From Magnolia sinica (lineage: Eukaryota; Streptophyta; Magnoliopsida; Magnoliales; Magnoliaceae), in assembly GCF_029962835.1 (NCBI RefSeq), contig NC_080574.1:38631501-38695500 (forward strand): 64,000 bases of DNA, given 5' to 3'. Below the pieces are notes generated by a model that did not search any database, was not told the DNA's origin, and saw nothing but the letters and a program-made list of their open reading frames with translations. Below, one piece after another: positions 49,901 to 59,683 of the stretch (the stretch's first letter is position 1; each line of letters begins with the position of its first letter). The position numbers and the translations under genes were made by a program.

Positions 49901-52900
49901 ATAGCTTCTTCTTTTTTCTGGTCTATTATAAAAAATGAATAAATAAACAAATAAAATGAAGTAAAGATAAAGGAATTTCGTGGAACTTACCCAAGAGCAA
50001 CTCTGGCAATTGTAAGCCTAAGATTGTCATGGAAACAAGACCTCAACCCAAACTCATACTGCCAAAAGGAAAAAAATAAAAATTTATGTTTATCAATCTT
50101 GACTAAAGATAAAATAACATAATCCTGAACATTGGAACAAATATAAATACTAATGAGCCAAAAAAAAAAAAAAAAAATGTAAACAGTTTCTCACCCATGT
50201 CCACAGGAAATATATTATTTCGAATGCATTCTGCAACAAAAGTAAGACAATCAACCTGTCAGGTGTTTGGAAACGTATTTGAAAATGCTATATTTTCAAC
50301 CCATGCAGTTGCCAGAGGAAAGAGTTAAAAAGCATACAAATTAGGGGTGCAACTCAGGTTGAGGGTCAACCTGAAAAACCAACCTGACTTCAAGAGGACC
50401 CAACCCACAACCCGACACAACCCAAGGTGTCCAACCCGAATTCCTGTATACTCAACCCTAAACCGATCTGACCTGACCCAAACCGATCTGACCCAACCCA
50501 AATACAAGTGATTATTACCAACCAGATCCGAATTTGCTCAACGTAAACCCAACCCAATTACAAATTGGGCTGGAGTTTCCAACACTAACCCGACCCAACC
50601 CAATCTCAGGTTGGGTCAGTGACATCTGAACCCGAGTTGCAGCCCTAATACAAGTGGAGACCATTCATCTTTTGGTTATTTTCACTATGGGGCCCTTGAG
50701 ATAGGATGAGATCCTACTCCCCCTACACACACCACTTTGTCATGTTTTTGCGCAAGGTCCAGGCCATTCATCAGCTGGGACCCACCACGTATGTTCATCA
50801 GCTGAAAGGTCAGGCCTGCTCATTTGCCAGGTGAGCTAATGTACATTTAATAAGGACCATTGGCCAATTGTTTCCTAACATCTTCCTCCATAAACGTGGG
50901 GTCCACCTGATAACCCGATAAGCCTGATTTTAAGGACATGGCAAAAATACATGGAAAGACACGTCTAAAGAATGGATCAGGTCTTGCATTATACATGTAT
51001 AGGAGGAGCCATCTACTGTATCTACCAAATATGGCATTTCTGATGCATCAAATACCTGAAACAGTGTGAAATGGATGAGGAATAGGACCAGCTCAGGGCG
51101 ACCAAACCAGAAGTGTTTGTCGCCGACTTGCACGAGAGGAATTCCTTGAACCACCGCATGCCTCTCATGGATTTCAAGTGCCATCCTCGTGATGATAGCT
51201 TGCAGCTTAGTTCCAACGGCCAAGACTATCTGGAATCAGTTGAAAGGTAAGAAACATTGACTTGACTGAAGGAACAAGCTATATAATATAACATTTTAGA
51301 GCCGAAACTTTCTTACAACTAGGGGAAGAATGGACACCCAAAACAGTACTTGCCACCCTGAAAAAGTTAAAAACACCAACAACAGAAGATTAAATTTTAG
51401 TTGAACATGAAAAGTGGATCATTTTTACTTGGGAGGAGAATTATCCACCCACGACCCAAGGATATGCATGCTAGTATCACTGGGTCCTTGGTTTGTAGAG
51501 ATGGAGACTATTTGGGGAATCCATCCATTGAAATGATGCAACCCATGGAAGTCAACCATGCACCAAAAATTTCCCTGATCAAACAACTGCAACCATTGGA
51601 TTGGTTGCCTGAAAATAGTCAGCTTAAACAGACATGGTCCACAGTCAACGGAGATAGGCAAACATTGTATTGCTAGGATCCTCCTATGCGGGTGATCTTT
51701 TGGGAGATGGTCCATCCATGATGGGCATCAAATCAATGGTCTGCACCACAGAACCATGTGCGCTGTACACAGTGAACACCTGGAGGGAGCAGATGCATAT
51801 AAATCCTCAGGTGGGTTGAGAGTGGAGAGATTCAAAAGGATGTTGCCCATAGAATTTAAGCTGAGTGGAAGAAAAGGAGATGTGCCTCTGGAGTTTTATG
51901 TGATCGCCATGTACCGTTCAAACTAAAAATGAAAATTGATAGGATAGCTATAAGACCAGCCATGCTTTATGGGACAGAATGTTGGGCAGTTAAAGAAGAA
52001 CATCTCCATGGGATGTGTAGCTGACATGAGGACATTGAGATGGATGAGTAGAAAGACGAAGAAAGATAGAATTATAGATGAATGCATTGGAAGGAACTTG
52101 GGAGTGATATCAATAGGTAATAAAATGAGGGAAAGTAGACTTTGATGGATTGTTCATGTGCCATGAAGACCAAGAACCACGCCAGTTAGAAGGAGAGAGT
52201 TGGTACAAGTTGGCCCAAGATGACGTGAATGGCGGTAGTAAGAAAAGATTTGATGACCTATGGTCTATCAGAAGGTCTGGCCCTTGATAGAGTTGAATGG
52301 TGGAACAAGTCTTATGTAGCCAACCCCAATTAATTGGGATAAGGCTTAGATGATGAGGACGATGATGATCCTCAGGTGGGTTGAGGATCATATAATTCCT
52401 CCTTGCTTGGAATTTCAACATTGTAACAAGTTAACTCACCCTTAACATTTAGGAGCAAGAAGATCACAAGTGAAGCCCACAACGGAGGACTGGTCAGACA
52501 TAAGAACAAACCATGTTAGGAATACAGCAAGAGATGGTAGAGCATTCAAAACATCAGTACGCCAAAGCTGCAAATAACGAAGGAAAAAAAAAAAACCCTT
52601 TTTTATTCACAAGAGTGGATAAATACAAGCACCCGTACAAGACCAAAATGGCAACAGCCCAAAAATAGCAGAAATATTCAACGCATGGCAGGTATTCCAC
52701 TGAATCAGACTTGTCCACCAAGTGCGTCCTTGCTATTAATGGCTCACATTGAAAATCAAACCAAATGGCTGATCCTATCCATATGGACAATGGCCTACAG
52801 ATGGATGGCCTAGGTGAAAACATATTCAACAGGAGAAACTGGTGGCTATGATCATATTTTCAATGTGATTTTCTACCATATGAACAGAACCCATCAAATG

Positions 52901-55900
52901 GACTGACTGAATCCACGTACTAACCTTCTATGTGACACGTATTAGCTAACAAAGTTGCCTTCCTGTTTTCATGAGTTTCTATAGAATAGCTTAATTATTC
53001 AAGAACAATTAGCTTCTTTTTTCTTTTCTTTTTTATTTTTTTGAAAAGATAACTAAATTTATTGAAAATTCAAAATGGAAAAAACTAGACAGCAAACATC
53101 CTATTCAGAGAAATAGGATCACAAGATTTCATTCATAGTGCCCTTCCCAACACTTCAATCTTAGCCCCTCCTAAACACCTCCCCTACTGAACCACTTTTG
53201 TTTTGAAAATACCGGCTATTTCAAAAAAGAAAGAAAAGAAAAAAAACCTCCAAAGGACAGCCAAGAAAACCAGCTGCCAAACCGTTCCCTGCACCTGTGG
53301 CATGCTAATCTAGAAGGTGGTCTTCAATAGACCTAGAGAAAACCCACTCAATTTTGAAGAAACCAAAGGAACCCTCCTAGACCTTCCGAACATAGGGGAA
53401 TTAATGAACAAATGGTTAATTGATTCTTCATTTTCCATGCACATAATGCATTTGTTAGGAAGCACCATTGACCTCTTGAGAGGATGAAATTTCTGCTTCT
53501 CCCCATTTCCCCTCCATGAAAATTGCAATCTTTCAATCTTGTCCAACATCGACTTAAAACACTTGAAAAGCGACAATATATACAGAGGCATATTGTACAA
53601 GGCCACTTTGATTAGGGTGACTTGACCCCTTAAAGACAAGTACCATGACTTCCACCTAGATAACTTCCTCTCCATTCTTTAAATGACTCTATCCCATAAG
53701 TGCTTAGCCAGTATACCGATACAAAGCTGACGACCCAAATATGATAAAGGAAAGGACCATGCACTGCAATAGTGTTTTAAATAGCTATGCTATGTAGCGT
53801 GTAGCTTATAGTGTAGCATAACCTTAACGCCGTAGCTTGTGAAAATAGCTTAAGTCGCGTGCAGCCTAAGCTACATGATAATTTGCTTACGTTAGACGCC
53901 ACATGCTATGTAGCTCACATTGCAAGTTATTTTTCAATACGATATTAAAATCAATTAATATTTTCAATAATTTGATCATTCAAAAAAACATTTTCAATAA
54001 TTTCTTGCATTTTTCTATTTTCAATAAAAATTAGTAAATTTTTTAATGATTTTGGTAAAATAATATAATTAACAGTATTGAATTGATTTTGTTACTCTTT
54101 CTTTACCTTTATACTTAATCATTGCCATTTCCTATTACCTAGGTTGCGTTTGGTTGCACCATATCATGAAATTTTGTTAAATTTCATAATTAATCAATCT
54201 AATTTGGTGCATAAGTAAAAGTAGCGCGACCTTGATTAAAAATCTAGAAGCAGCGTGTAGCTTACACTACACACTATGTAGCTTACACCTCAGGTTTCAG
54301 AGGAGTGAATGCTATGCTACAGGCTATTCGCTACTTGAAACACTGCACTGCTTCCAAAAACTTGTGCGAGTTGTTGCACCTCTTTCTTGAGAAAGATCGG
54401 CTTCATGGAAAGCATAAAACTTTTATATGGTAAGAAATATAGAATCACACTCATTGTTCTATACCTAATTCCCACAATAACCTTGAAGTCATCCTCCAGT
54501 GATCTTTTAATATATTTTTGGAAGTTGAACTTGGTGCCTGGAGCTAAATGGACCTACAAAAATGAAATACCAAACAAATTAAATGAAATGCCTTATGGGG
54601 TACAGTAAATATTTTAGTCAAGTATACTTACGACGATGAATCCGTGGCGCATGGCCAAGTAGTCTGCCTTACGAACGGACCTGAAGAATTGACGGAAGAA
54701 GGATACCTGCAAGAGATGGATATTAGAAAAATAAAAACGGAATTGAAGTGAGCATATTAGAAGAACTATCAATATCTTCTTCTTTTATTCCGTCTCTTGT
54801 ACAAAGTACCCATAGTTGGGTGATCCAGACATTTAAACCAATGGACGCTAGAGTGGACGGGGATACCCAAATTATCTTCTAGAAGATCCTAACCACCCAA
54901 TCTTTGAAAAAATAATTGTAGCTCTGTGTGTGGTTTTTTTTTTTTTTTTGTTTTTTCTGTCTACTTGTTGGCCATCAATCTAAGGTTAGAATCTTCCCTT
55001 CTGGGAGATTTTCAACACATCACCCATTGTGGGGTAAATCAGATCAACCAGCTGGATTAACAAATCATGGGCCCCCATCTATAGTTGGCCTGTGTGCATC
55101 AGGACAAACATTCATGTTTTGCTGCATCCAGACCCTACAACTTCTCTTACATGCTACCCTTGGGTAAAAATTCTATACAAAAGCATGAATAACAACATTC
55201 ACATTAGAAATGTCTAACACGAGCAAAACCAAATGGTGAACTCATCTTACAATGTAAAACAAGATCGGAATCCTGTTCCAGAAACTGATGTGTAATCTCA
55301 CAAAAGATGTCTCATGAGCAAATCTGAATCTCTGAGGATCTGCATGATGTTATTAAATAGAAAATTCAGTATGAATATAACAGGACTTGCATTCCACATT
55401 TGAAAGAGTAAGAACCGACCACAAAAAAGACAGTCGGGCAGAGCTAGTTTCTAACTTCAGAAAAATTTCAATACAACGGTTTTTAATAGTGCAATGAATA
55501 CATCTTTCCAAAAAAAAAAAAGTGCAATGAATACCATTAGAAAATTCGTAATCAAGGGATTGAGTCTCCATTTCCCACTGCTTCCATCCACGGATCTGCA
55601 TAAAAGAAGTTCTTCGATGAATACTGCATTCTACACTCGCTGTAACCCACACAACTAGTTCATGGGTCAAATTTTCAAGTTAATTGAAGAAAAAAAAACC
55701 ACAAAAGTAATGCATTTCTATGTCTCTACCCACCTTTAATCTTCCAAGAGCCATTGTTAGAGCACTATACACCAAATGAAAGACTGCTAAGAAAAATATG
55801 AAGATGTGCAACTGATGTATCCCATTTGCAGAAACAAGTGGCATGTGACCCTGTTGATAGACAGACATCAGTAGCCAGTGAGTGGATTAGTAGCTTTTTT

Positions 55901-58900
55901 TTGGGTAAAAGAAAACTTAATAGTTTTTCAAGAACCCAGTGGCACAAGGAATGTGTGTTTAAGACCCAGAAGGTTTATCCGTATGCTGCATCCTGTATGT
56001 TCCATGGCTGGCAGGGGCGGCAATGGGCTGTCCTGGATTTAATATGGGACCATATTGTTGAACTGCTCAGGCTAGGCCTACTCGAATTTTCTATTTTGCT
56101 CAGCTCGGCCCAAGCACATTGCCAGCCAACCCCTGTGTCTGGTGGCCCAACCACCAGGTCAGCCTAGTGAGCCATGTGTGTAAGAAGAATGAGCTTTTGA
56201 AAAATTACTAGCAGTTGGCCCACCTGATGTCTGAACCAACCAGATTTCAGTCCATGGCACATACACGGTGAACTCACCTGGTGAAGGACCCGAATCTCGC
56301 ACACATGTGGCACATAGGAAGCGTAATCCTACTCTTGCGAGTAGCTAGCCAGATGGGTTCTGGAGAGGGCAGGATTTGATATCCTACCACCATGAGCACT
56401 TATCTCACTTTTGAATCATAAGACAGTATAGATATCTTTTTTAATGGCAATGGTAACCTTCTTAGAAGCCAAGCAAAAGGAGAGAAAAACAATACAAGGA
56501 AAAAAAAAAAAAACAAGGATGAAGAGAGGTTAGAAACATAGTTCAAAAACTCCGTTGGTTGACTGGAAACACTGCCAAGTCAACTCGACTTGAAAGGAGT
56601 CTGGGCAGAGTATCAGATAAACTCGCTGACTGGTGTGACTCAGTCAGGTCTCGACAAGACCAATCGAGTTGGGTAAAACCACGACCAACTTTATTTGAGT
56701 TTGCATGACTCAACCAAGGTTACTCACCCAGCCAGCTAGGTTTTTGTTGTAAAAGTAAAAAGTAACTTGATGCAAGAATCAAAGAGAGGCCACCTCATTC
56801 GGAGCAACATGCCGCACTGCAATCCACAGTTGTGATTTGTTTGGGTATTTTAATTGTTCTATCCATTTCTAACAATTTTAAATGCAGTAAATAATAAAAT
56901 TTTAATTATTACAGTATTGAGTTGAGCTTATTAAAGACATGGTTGAGTCTTCAAGGTGACCAACCCATCTAGGCATTGATTCGAGTGGAGCTTTTGAGTT
57001 TCTGAACGATGCATAGAAAGAGGTTAGAATCTACAATCCATTTGCTCCCAAAATCGTCTCTCCCATACCCCCACCCAATTGATCACTATGACGTCTATCT
57101 CATGAATAAAACAGATAAAAGTTCATCCAGAGACATCGTTATCAATCTCCCTTATCTGAATTAGAGTCAACAACATCCTCTTCACACGAATCAAGTGGCC
57201 TTGGATCATTTGATCTCCAAATCAAATGCATTGGAATGCATGGCACATCAGAAGTAGAGTAACACTTCCTTTGATCAAAATGTGGCAAATCGAATGTATC
57301 TTTTTTTTTTTGATAATGAATAATGAAATTTTTTAAGGGTGCATTTGGTTGCACCACAAAGTCACCCTAAAAGAACATTCACATCAAGGGAGATGAATTT
57401 CCTGCAAGAAAATGTGGCCAAACAACCCCATTCTTGGTCATTTGATCATAAATCAAGCACATCCATTTCATCACAAAAAGGATCACTACGAAATGAATGT
57501 GGAACGCCATGCCATGATTCCAACCATGAAAATATGGATTAAAGTCAAACATTGGAGATGTTCTCAGATATCCAGTTTCCATACTCATTCATAATATCAG
57601 ATAAACTGTATTGAAATGCATCATGTAACATCCAATTCCCATGGTCTTCATACCAAAAGTACTCCGAAAATTCAAATTTGTATAGGAAGATTTGCTTACC
57701 GTCTTGCATTTAGTAGCTGCCCCGGCAGCCGCTAAGGCTCTACGCTGCAAACTCGAGTCCGAGAATGGATCATCCCATAGAAGCCTCCGGTCCTTGCTCT
57801 CCGTTGCCGTTGTCTTTAAAGCGCATGGCAACATTGTATTCGCAACTTTAGTAGGGATGCAGATTTTTACAACGTAATTCTGCCCGAATGTCAGGAGTAA
57901 CGAAATGAACCCAAGAATCATCAGCTCTGCAAAACAAATAAATAAATAAACAAAATAAAAGGAAAATGTCAATTGCCAGTTCATCTCCACAAATGAGACC
58001 ATGAAACAAAATACCGAACAGAAAATCAGAATACAAACACGACTGATTCAAGATTGAAGAATGCATAAAAATGCAGGGCCCAAAAAAATTCTGTTTTTCT
58101 TGTTATTTCTTTTGGTAGAAATGAGTATCCAAGATGAGTTCTTACCATCTTTAACCTTCTCAAGAGCTTCATATAGAGCCTTTTTGCGTCTCTCTGTAAA
58201 CCACTGAAATCAGAACCCAAAATCAACAACAAATCAAAACCTGGAACCTTTCAATAAAACAACTGAAATTTATAATTAAAAAAATAAATAAATAAAAAAT
58301 CTACAAAAGAGTAAGCAAGATCTCAAAGCATAAAACTTCCTGTTCAAAAACTGAAGTCAAAACCCAACTGTAAAACACTTCAAAAATTAAAATTTTCATT
58401 TTAACCATGAGAAGCAAAAGGGAGAATAGAAACCAAAAACTTCGTACTCTTTCCATGAAAAAAATAAAAATCTAAAGAACAAAAATTAAAAAACTTCCAA
58501 CAAAAGAAAAAAAAAAAAAACAAAACAAAAAAGAACCTTCAATTGTTGAAAACAAAACAAAGAAAAAAACTTCATCGTCTTCAAACCAACAAAGTCAAAA
58601 ACCCAAAATCCAATCAATTCCACAATACCTCCCCAATTAGATCAGACCCGAACCATACAAGGGGGAAAAAAAAAACCAAAAACAAAAAGAATACCATGTA
58701 ACAGAAAACAAAAAAACAGAGACATTAAAAGGAAAAAGATTAAAAAAAAAATCTTTTTAAAACAAGAAAAATCCGAACCTCACCCACAAAACCCAATTCC
58801 CCCCGCCCAACACCAAAACCAAAAGAAAAAAAAAAAAAAAACCAGCAGTTTTTTCTAAAACATCATCTAAAAAAACCCAAAACAAAGCAGAAAAAAATAA

Positions 58901-59192
58901 AATAAAATCGGAAAACTCAATGAAACCAAACCCAAATCAACCAAAACAGAAAAACCAACAAATTTTTTTCTCCAAAAACCCAACTCAAAAATCTTAAAAA
59001 AATAAAAAATAAAAAAAATACTACTACTACGATCCAATCAAAGCACACATCCCCAATTACCGTTCCGAGTTTGTGAAGAAGCTTCTCCAAAGCAATAGAA
59101 ATGATAATAATAATTGCAACAACTGCAGAAACAGCCCATGTGGGTGTCTGATCAAGATCTCTTGAATTGGAATCACTGCTTCCTCCTGCCAT
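46279..59192 (-). CDS. MLO: MLO-like seven-transmembrane protein, 15 exons
   Basis: MLO proteins are plant plasma-membrane proteins with an outside N-terminus, seven membrane spans and a cytosolic calmodulin-binding tail. Members govern powdery mildew susceptibility, pollen tube reception or root touch responses, and some are reported to be Ca2+-permeable channels. Here 15 exons (listed separately) join in phase with GT-AG introns to give 563 residues, a normal family length. Seen: the N-terminus MAGG, then LDQTPTWAV; membrane spans near residues 19-39, 64-84, 153-174, 277-297, 302-322, 360-381 and 400-424; family cysteines C86, C98, C137 and C391; calmodulin-binding helix around A443-K457 with L444 and W447; and DFSF at 549-552. 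The start at 59192 has a good context (ATCATGGC) and leads straight into the conserved N-terminus. The [13 protein letters not shown] start and [13 protein letters not shown] suggest the clade of Arabidopsis MLO5/7/8/9/10; that placement is from memory and needs a tree. No disabling change was seen. Confidence 0.96.
46860..46950. repeat. Purine-rich low-complexity tract in MLO intron 14
   Basis: About 85 bp of A/G-only runs (AAAGAAAAAAAG-type) close to the 3' side of intron 14. No gene content. Confidence 0.85.
47772..48450. repeat. Tandem duplication of about 360 bp in MLO intron 14
   Basis: GAAAAGGAATGGTTAGA-CAG starts copies at 47772 and 48134 (offset 362). Shared phrases are CTAGAGCCCATCCC, CACATGTTT, CTTGATGGACCTGGAAAGAATGG and GATGTTTTGATTATT. 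The copies have diverged by small indels. A 10-bp hairpin (AGACACCCAT, loop of 5) lies at 48096-48120 at the junction. Confidence 0.85.
48472..48532 (-). CDS. MLO: MLO exon 14
   Basis: 61 nt, residues 406-426. Acceptor ATGCAG|GGTA, donor CTCAG|GTATTC. Encodes [20 protein letters not shown], the seventh span, a family hallmark. Confidence 0.95.
48533..49990. other. MLO intron 13
   Basis: 1.46 kb without a recognised element. About 48880-49640 is GGCCCA-containing dispersed-type sequence and about 49870-49930 has GAA/TTC runs. No exon-like segment was found. Confidence 0.5.
49991..50058 (-). CDS. MLO: MLO exon 13
   Basis: 68 nt, residues 384-405 plus two bases. Acceptor TGGCAG|TAT, donor TTGG|GTAAGT. 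Encodes [12 protein letters not shown], with the fourth conserved extracellular cysteine (C391). Confidence 0.95.
50195..50230 (-). CDS. MLO: MLO exon 12 (36 nt)
   Basis: Acceptor TTGCAG|AAT, donor CATGG|GTGAG. Residues 372-383, [12 protein letters not shown], the end of the sixth span. Confidence 0.94.
50342..50647. mobile_element. hAT-type MITE in MLO intron 11
   Basis: Termini TAGGGGTGCAACTCAGGTT and the complement TAGGGCTGCAACTCGGGTT are near-perfect inverted repeats. The 8-bp flanks ATACAAAT and ATACAAGT (50334-50341 and 50648-50655) match at 7 of 8. The interior is rich in CCAACCC and GACCCAACC. Confidence 0.9.
51056..51229 (-). CDS. MLO: MLO exon 11
   Basis: 174 nt, residues 314-371. 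Acceptor TTCCAG|ATAG, donor TTTCAG|GTATTT. Encodes [17 protein letters not shown], the third cytosolic loop and the start of the sixth span ([13 protein letters not shown]). Confidence 0.95.
51317..51357 (-). CDS. MLO: MLO exon 10 (41 nt)
   Basis: Acceptor TTTTCAG|GG, donor AGTT|GTAAGA. Residues 300-313, [14 protein letters not shown], the start of the fifth span. The phase fits both neighbouring exons. Confidence 0.92.
51821..52367 (+). mobile_element. 5'-truncated RTE-type LINE in MLO intron 9
   Basis: An exact 18-bp duplication, ATCCTCAGGTGGGTTGAG, flanks it (51803-51820 and 52368-52385). Plus-strand sequence decodes in broken frames to the C-terminal part of plant RTE reverse transcriptases: [16 protein letters not shown], [21 protein letters not shown]. 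The 3' end is a GATGATGAG-type trinucleotide tail, typical of RTE instead of poly-A. Confidence 0.92.
52440..52489 (-). CDS. MLO: MLO exon 9 (50 nt)
   Basis: A short exon isolated between two LINE-bearing introns. Acceptor GACCAG|TCC, donor AAGG|GTGAGT. Residues 283-299 plus one base, [16 protein letters not shown], the fourth span. It was found by phase and family content rather than by ORF length. Confidence 0.92.
52554..52640 (-). repeat. Possible LINE 3' end
   Basis: The complement reads CTTGTATTTATCCACTCTTG then AATAAAAAAGG and a poly-A/T stretch. It resembles the 3' untranslated end of plant L1 LINEs. Extent and flanks are unresolved. Confidence 0.35.
53013..54400 (-). mobile_element. 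L1-type LINE fragment in MLO intron 8, split by a MITE
   Basis: The complement encodes the end of an L1-type reverse transcriptase: [22 protein letters not shown] (about 54330-54400 and 53700-53760), then [20 protein letters not shown] at 53600-53670. A zf-RVT-like stretch follows ([15 protein letters not shown]). The minus-strand 3' end is A-rich at 53013-53045. The MITE at 53770-54345 interrupts it. 5'-truncated, frames broken. Confidence 0.85.
53770..54345. mobile_element. hAT-like MITE nested in the LINE
   Basis: Ends TAGTGTTTTAAATAGC and complement CAGTGTTTCAAGTAGC. Flanks CACTGCAA and CACTGCTT match at 6 of 8. The interior repeats GTAGCTTA/GCTATGCTA motifs. Removing it restores the LINE reading frame context around GSSAW. 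Confidence 0.8.
54465..54553 (-). CDS. MLO: MLO exon 8
   Basis: 89 nt, residues 254-282 plus two bases. Acceptor TTTGTAG|GTCC, donor TTAG|GTATAG. Encodes [20 protein letters not shown], the end of the second cytosolic loop. Confidence 0.95.
54632..54706 (-). CDS. MLO: MLO exon 7
   Basis: 75 nt, residues 229-253. Acceptor TTGCAG|GTATCC, donor GTC|GTAAGT. Encodes [20 protein letters not shown]. Confidence 0.95.
55251..55339 (-). CDS. MLO: MLO exon 6
   Basis: 89 nt, residues 199-228. Acceptor ATGCAG|ATCC, donor ACATT|GTAAGA. Encodes the [15 protein letters not shown] block. Confidence 0.95.
55535..55595 (-). CDS. MLO: MLO exon 5
   Basis: 61 nt, residues 179-198 plus one base. Acceptor ATGCAG|ATC, donor AATG|GTATTC. 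Encodes [20 protein letters not shown], the start of the large cytosolic loop. Confidence 0.95.
55734..55850 (-). CDS. MLO: MLO exon 4
   Basis: 117 nt, residues 140-178. Acceptor CAACAG|GGT, donor AAAG|GTGGG. Encodes the end of the outer loop ([12 protein letters not shown]) and the third span. Confidence 0.95.
55851..57699. other. MLO intron 3
   Basis: 1.85 kb. It contains the possible hAT MITE at 56012-56135 and a stretch rich in GACTCA/GAGTC (about 56570-56720). At about 57330-57375 the sequence GGGTGCATTTGGTTGCACC is reminiscent of a MITE end. No exon or separate gene was found. Confidence 0.5.
56012..56135. mobile_element. Possible hAT MITE (124 bp) in intron 3
   Basis: Starts CAGGGGCGGCAATGGGC and ends TTGCCAGCCAACCCCTG, short imperfect inverted repeats resembling a common plant hAT MITE type. 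Flanks ATGGCTGG and TGTCTGGT are poor as a duplication. Confidence 0.45.
57700..57926 (-). CDS. MLO: MLO exon 3
   Basis: 227 nt, residues 64-139. Acceptor TTTGCAG|AG, donor ACG|GTAAGC. Encodes the second span ([17 protein letters not shown]) and the large extracellular loop with C86, C98 and C137. Confidence 0.95.
58146..58203 (-). CDS. MLO: MLO exon 2
   Basis: 58 nt, residues 45-63 plus one base. Acceptor TTTCAG|TGG, donor GATG|GTAAG. Encodes [19 protein letters not shown], the first cytosolic loop. Confidence 0.95.
58204..59060. other. MLO intron 1
   Basis: 857 bp, very A-rich on the plus strand (T-rich in transcript sense), with no recognisable element. Its base composition is normal for a plant first intron. 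Confidence 0.6.
59061..59192 (-). CDS. MLO: MLO exon 1
   Basis: 132 nt, residues 1-44, from the ATG to the donor ACG|GTAATT. Encodes the extracellular N-terminus and first membrane span ([20 protein letters not shown]). Confidence 0.95.
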
Positions 59193-59345
59193 GATTCTAA
59201 CAAAAGCCCAAGAGAACTGCTGAAGAAAAATAGCAGAAAGGCAGTCTCAGTCTCTTTGCAAGGATTCTAGCAGAGATTTCTGGCCAGTTTTGGAATGTGA
59301 CAACTATCAGTTCTTCTTACTAGAGCATAATTATAGTTATGACAT

Positions 59346-59353
59346 TATTTATA
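59346..59353 (-). promoter_or_regulatory. Putative MLO TATA box
   Basis: The complement reads TATAAATA within CTTCTATAAATAATG. It lies about 155 nt upstream of the ATG, predicting transcription start near 59315-59320 and a 5' leader of about 125 nt. Inferred from sequence only. Confidence 0.6.
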
Positions 59354-59683
59354 GAAGAGCTGTTTCGTAAGAAAACGCGGTTGAAGGTGGGACGAGTTAG
59401 CCGCAGCTGGGGTAGTCGAGAACTGCAAACGTGGCGATTTTTGGCAGTCAAAAACCATGGTTTTTATCAACGAGCGGTTTGGGATGGTGGTTTCGTCGGA
59501 GGTTCGTAATGTAATGGTAACGGTATGAAAATAAAATGATACCACTTGCGCGCGCATGTTATCCCAGACTCTCCATCCTGTCTTATGTCCACCTCATGCG
59601 GATTCCTGTCCACAACCGCGGGAAGCGATTGCCTGCGAACGGAAGCGGATTGGCTAGTGTGCCACACACCACCGATCTGGCTG
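59354..59683. other. MLO upstream region
   Basis: 330 bp between the TATA box and the first transposon. No motif can be assigned with confidence. GC content is higher than in the introns. The overlapping ORFs lack known domains. Confidence 0.4.

Noticed and set aside
52554..52829. Hydrophobic ORF segment ([13 protein letters not shown]) as an MLO membrane exon
   Set aside because: It does not match any MLO span and has no splice sites in phase. The true fourth-span exon is 52440-52489, and this sequence looks like a LINE 3' end.
55826..56167. 113-codon plus-strand ORF in MLO intron 3
   Set aside because: It overlaps MLO exon 4 antisense and a possible MITE. No domain or start context.
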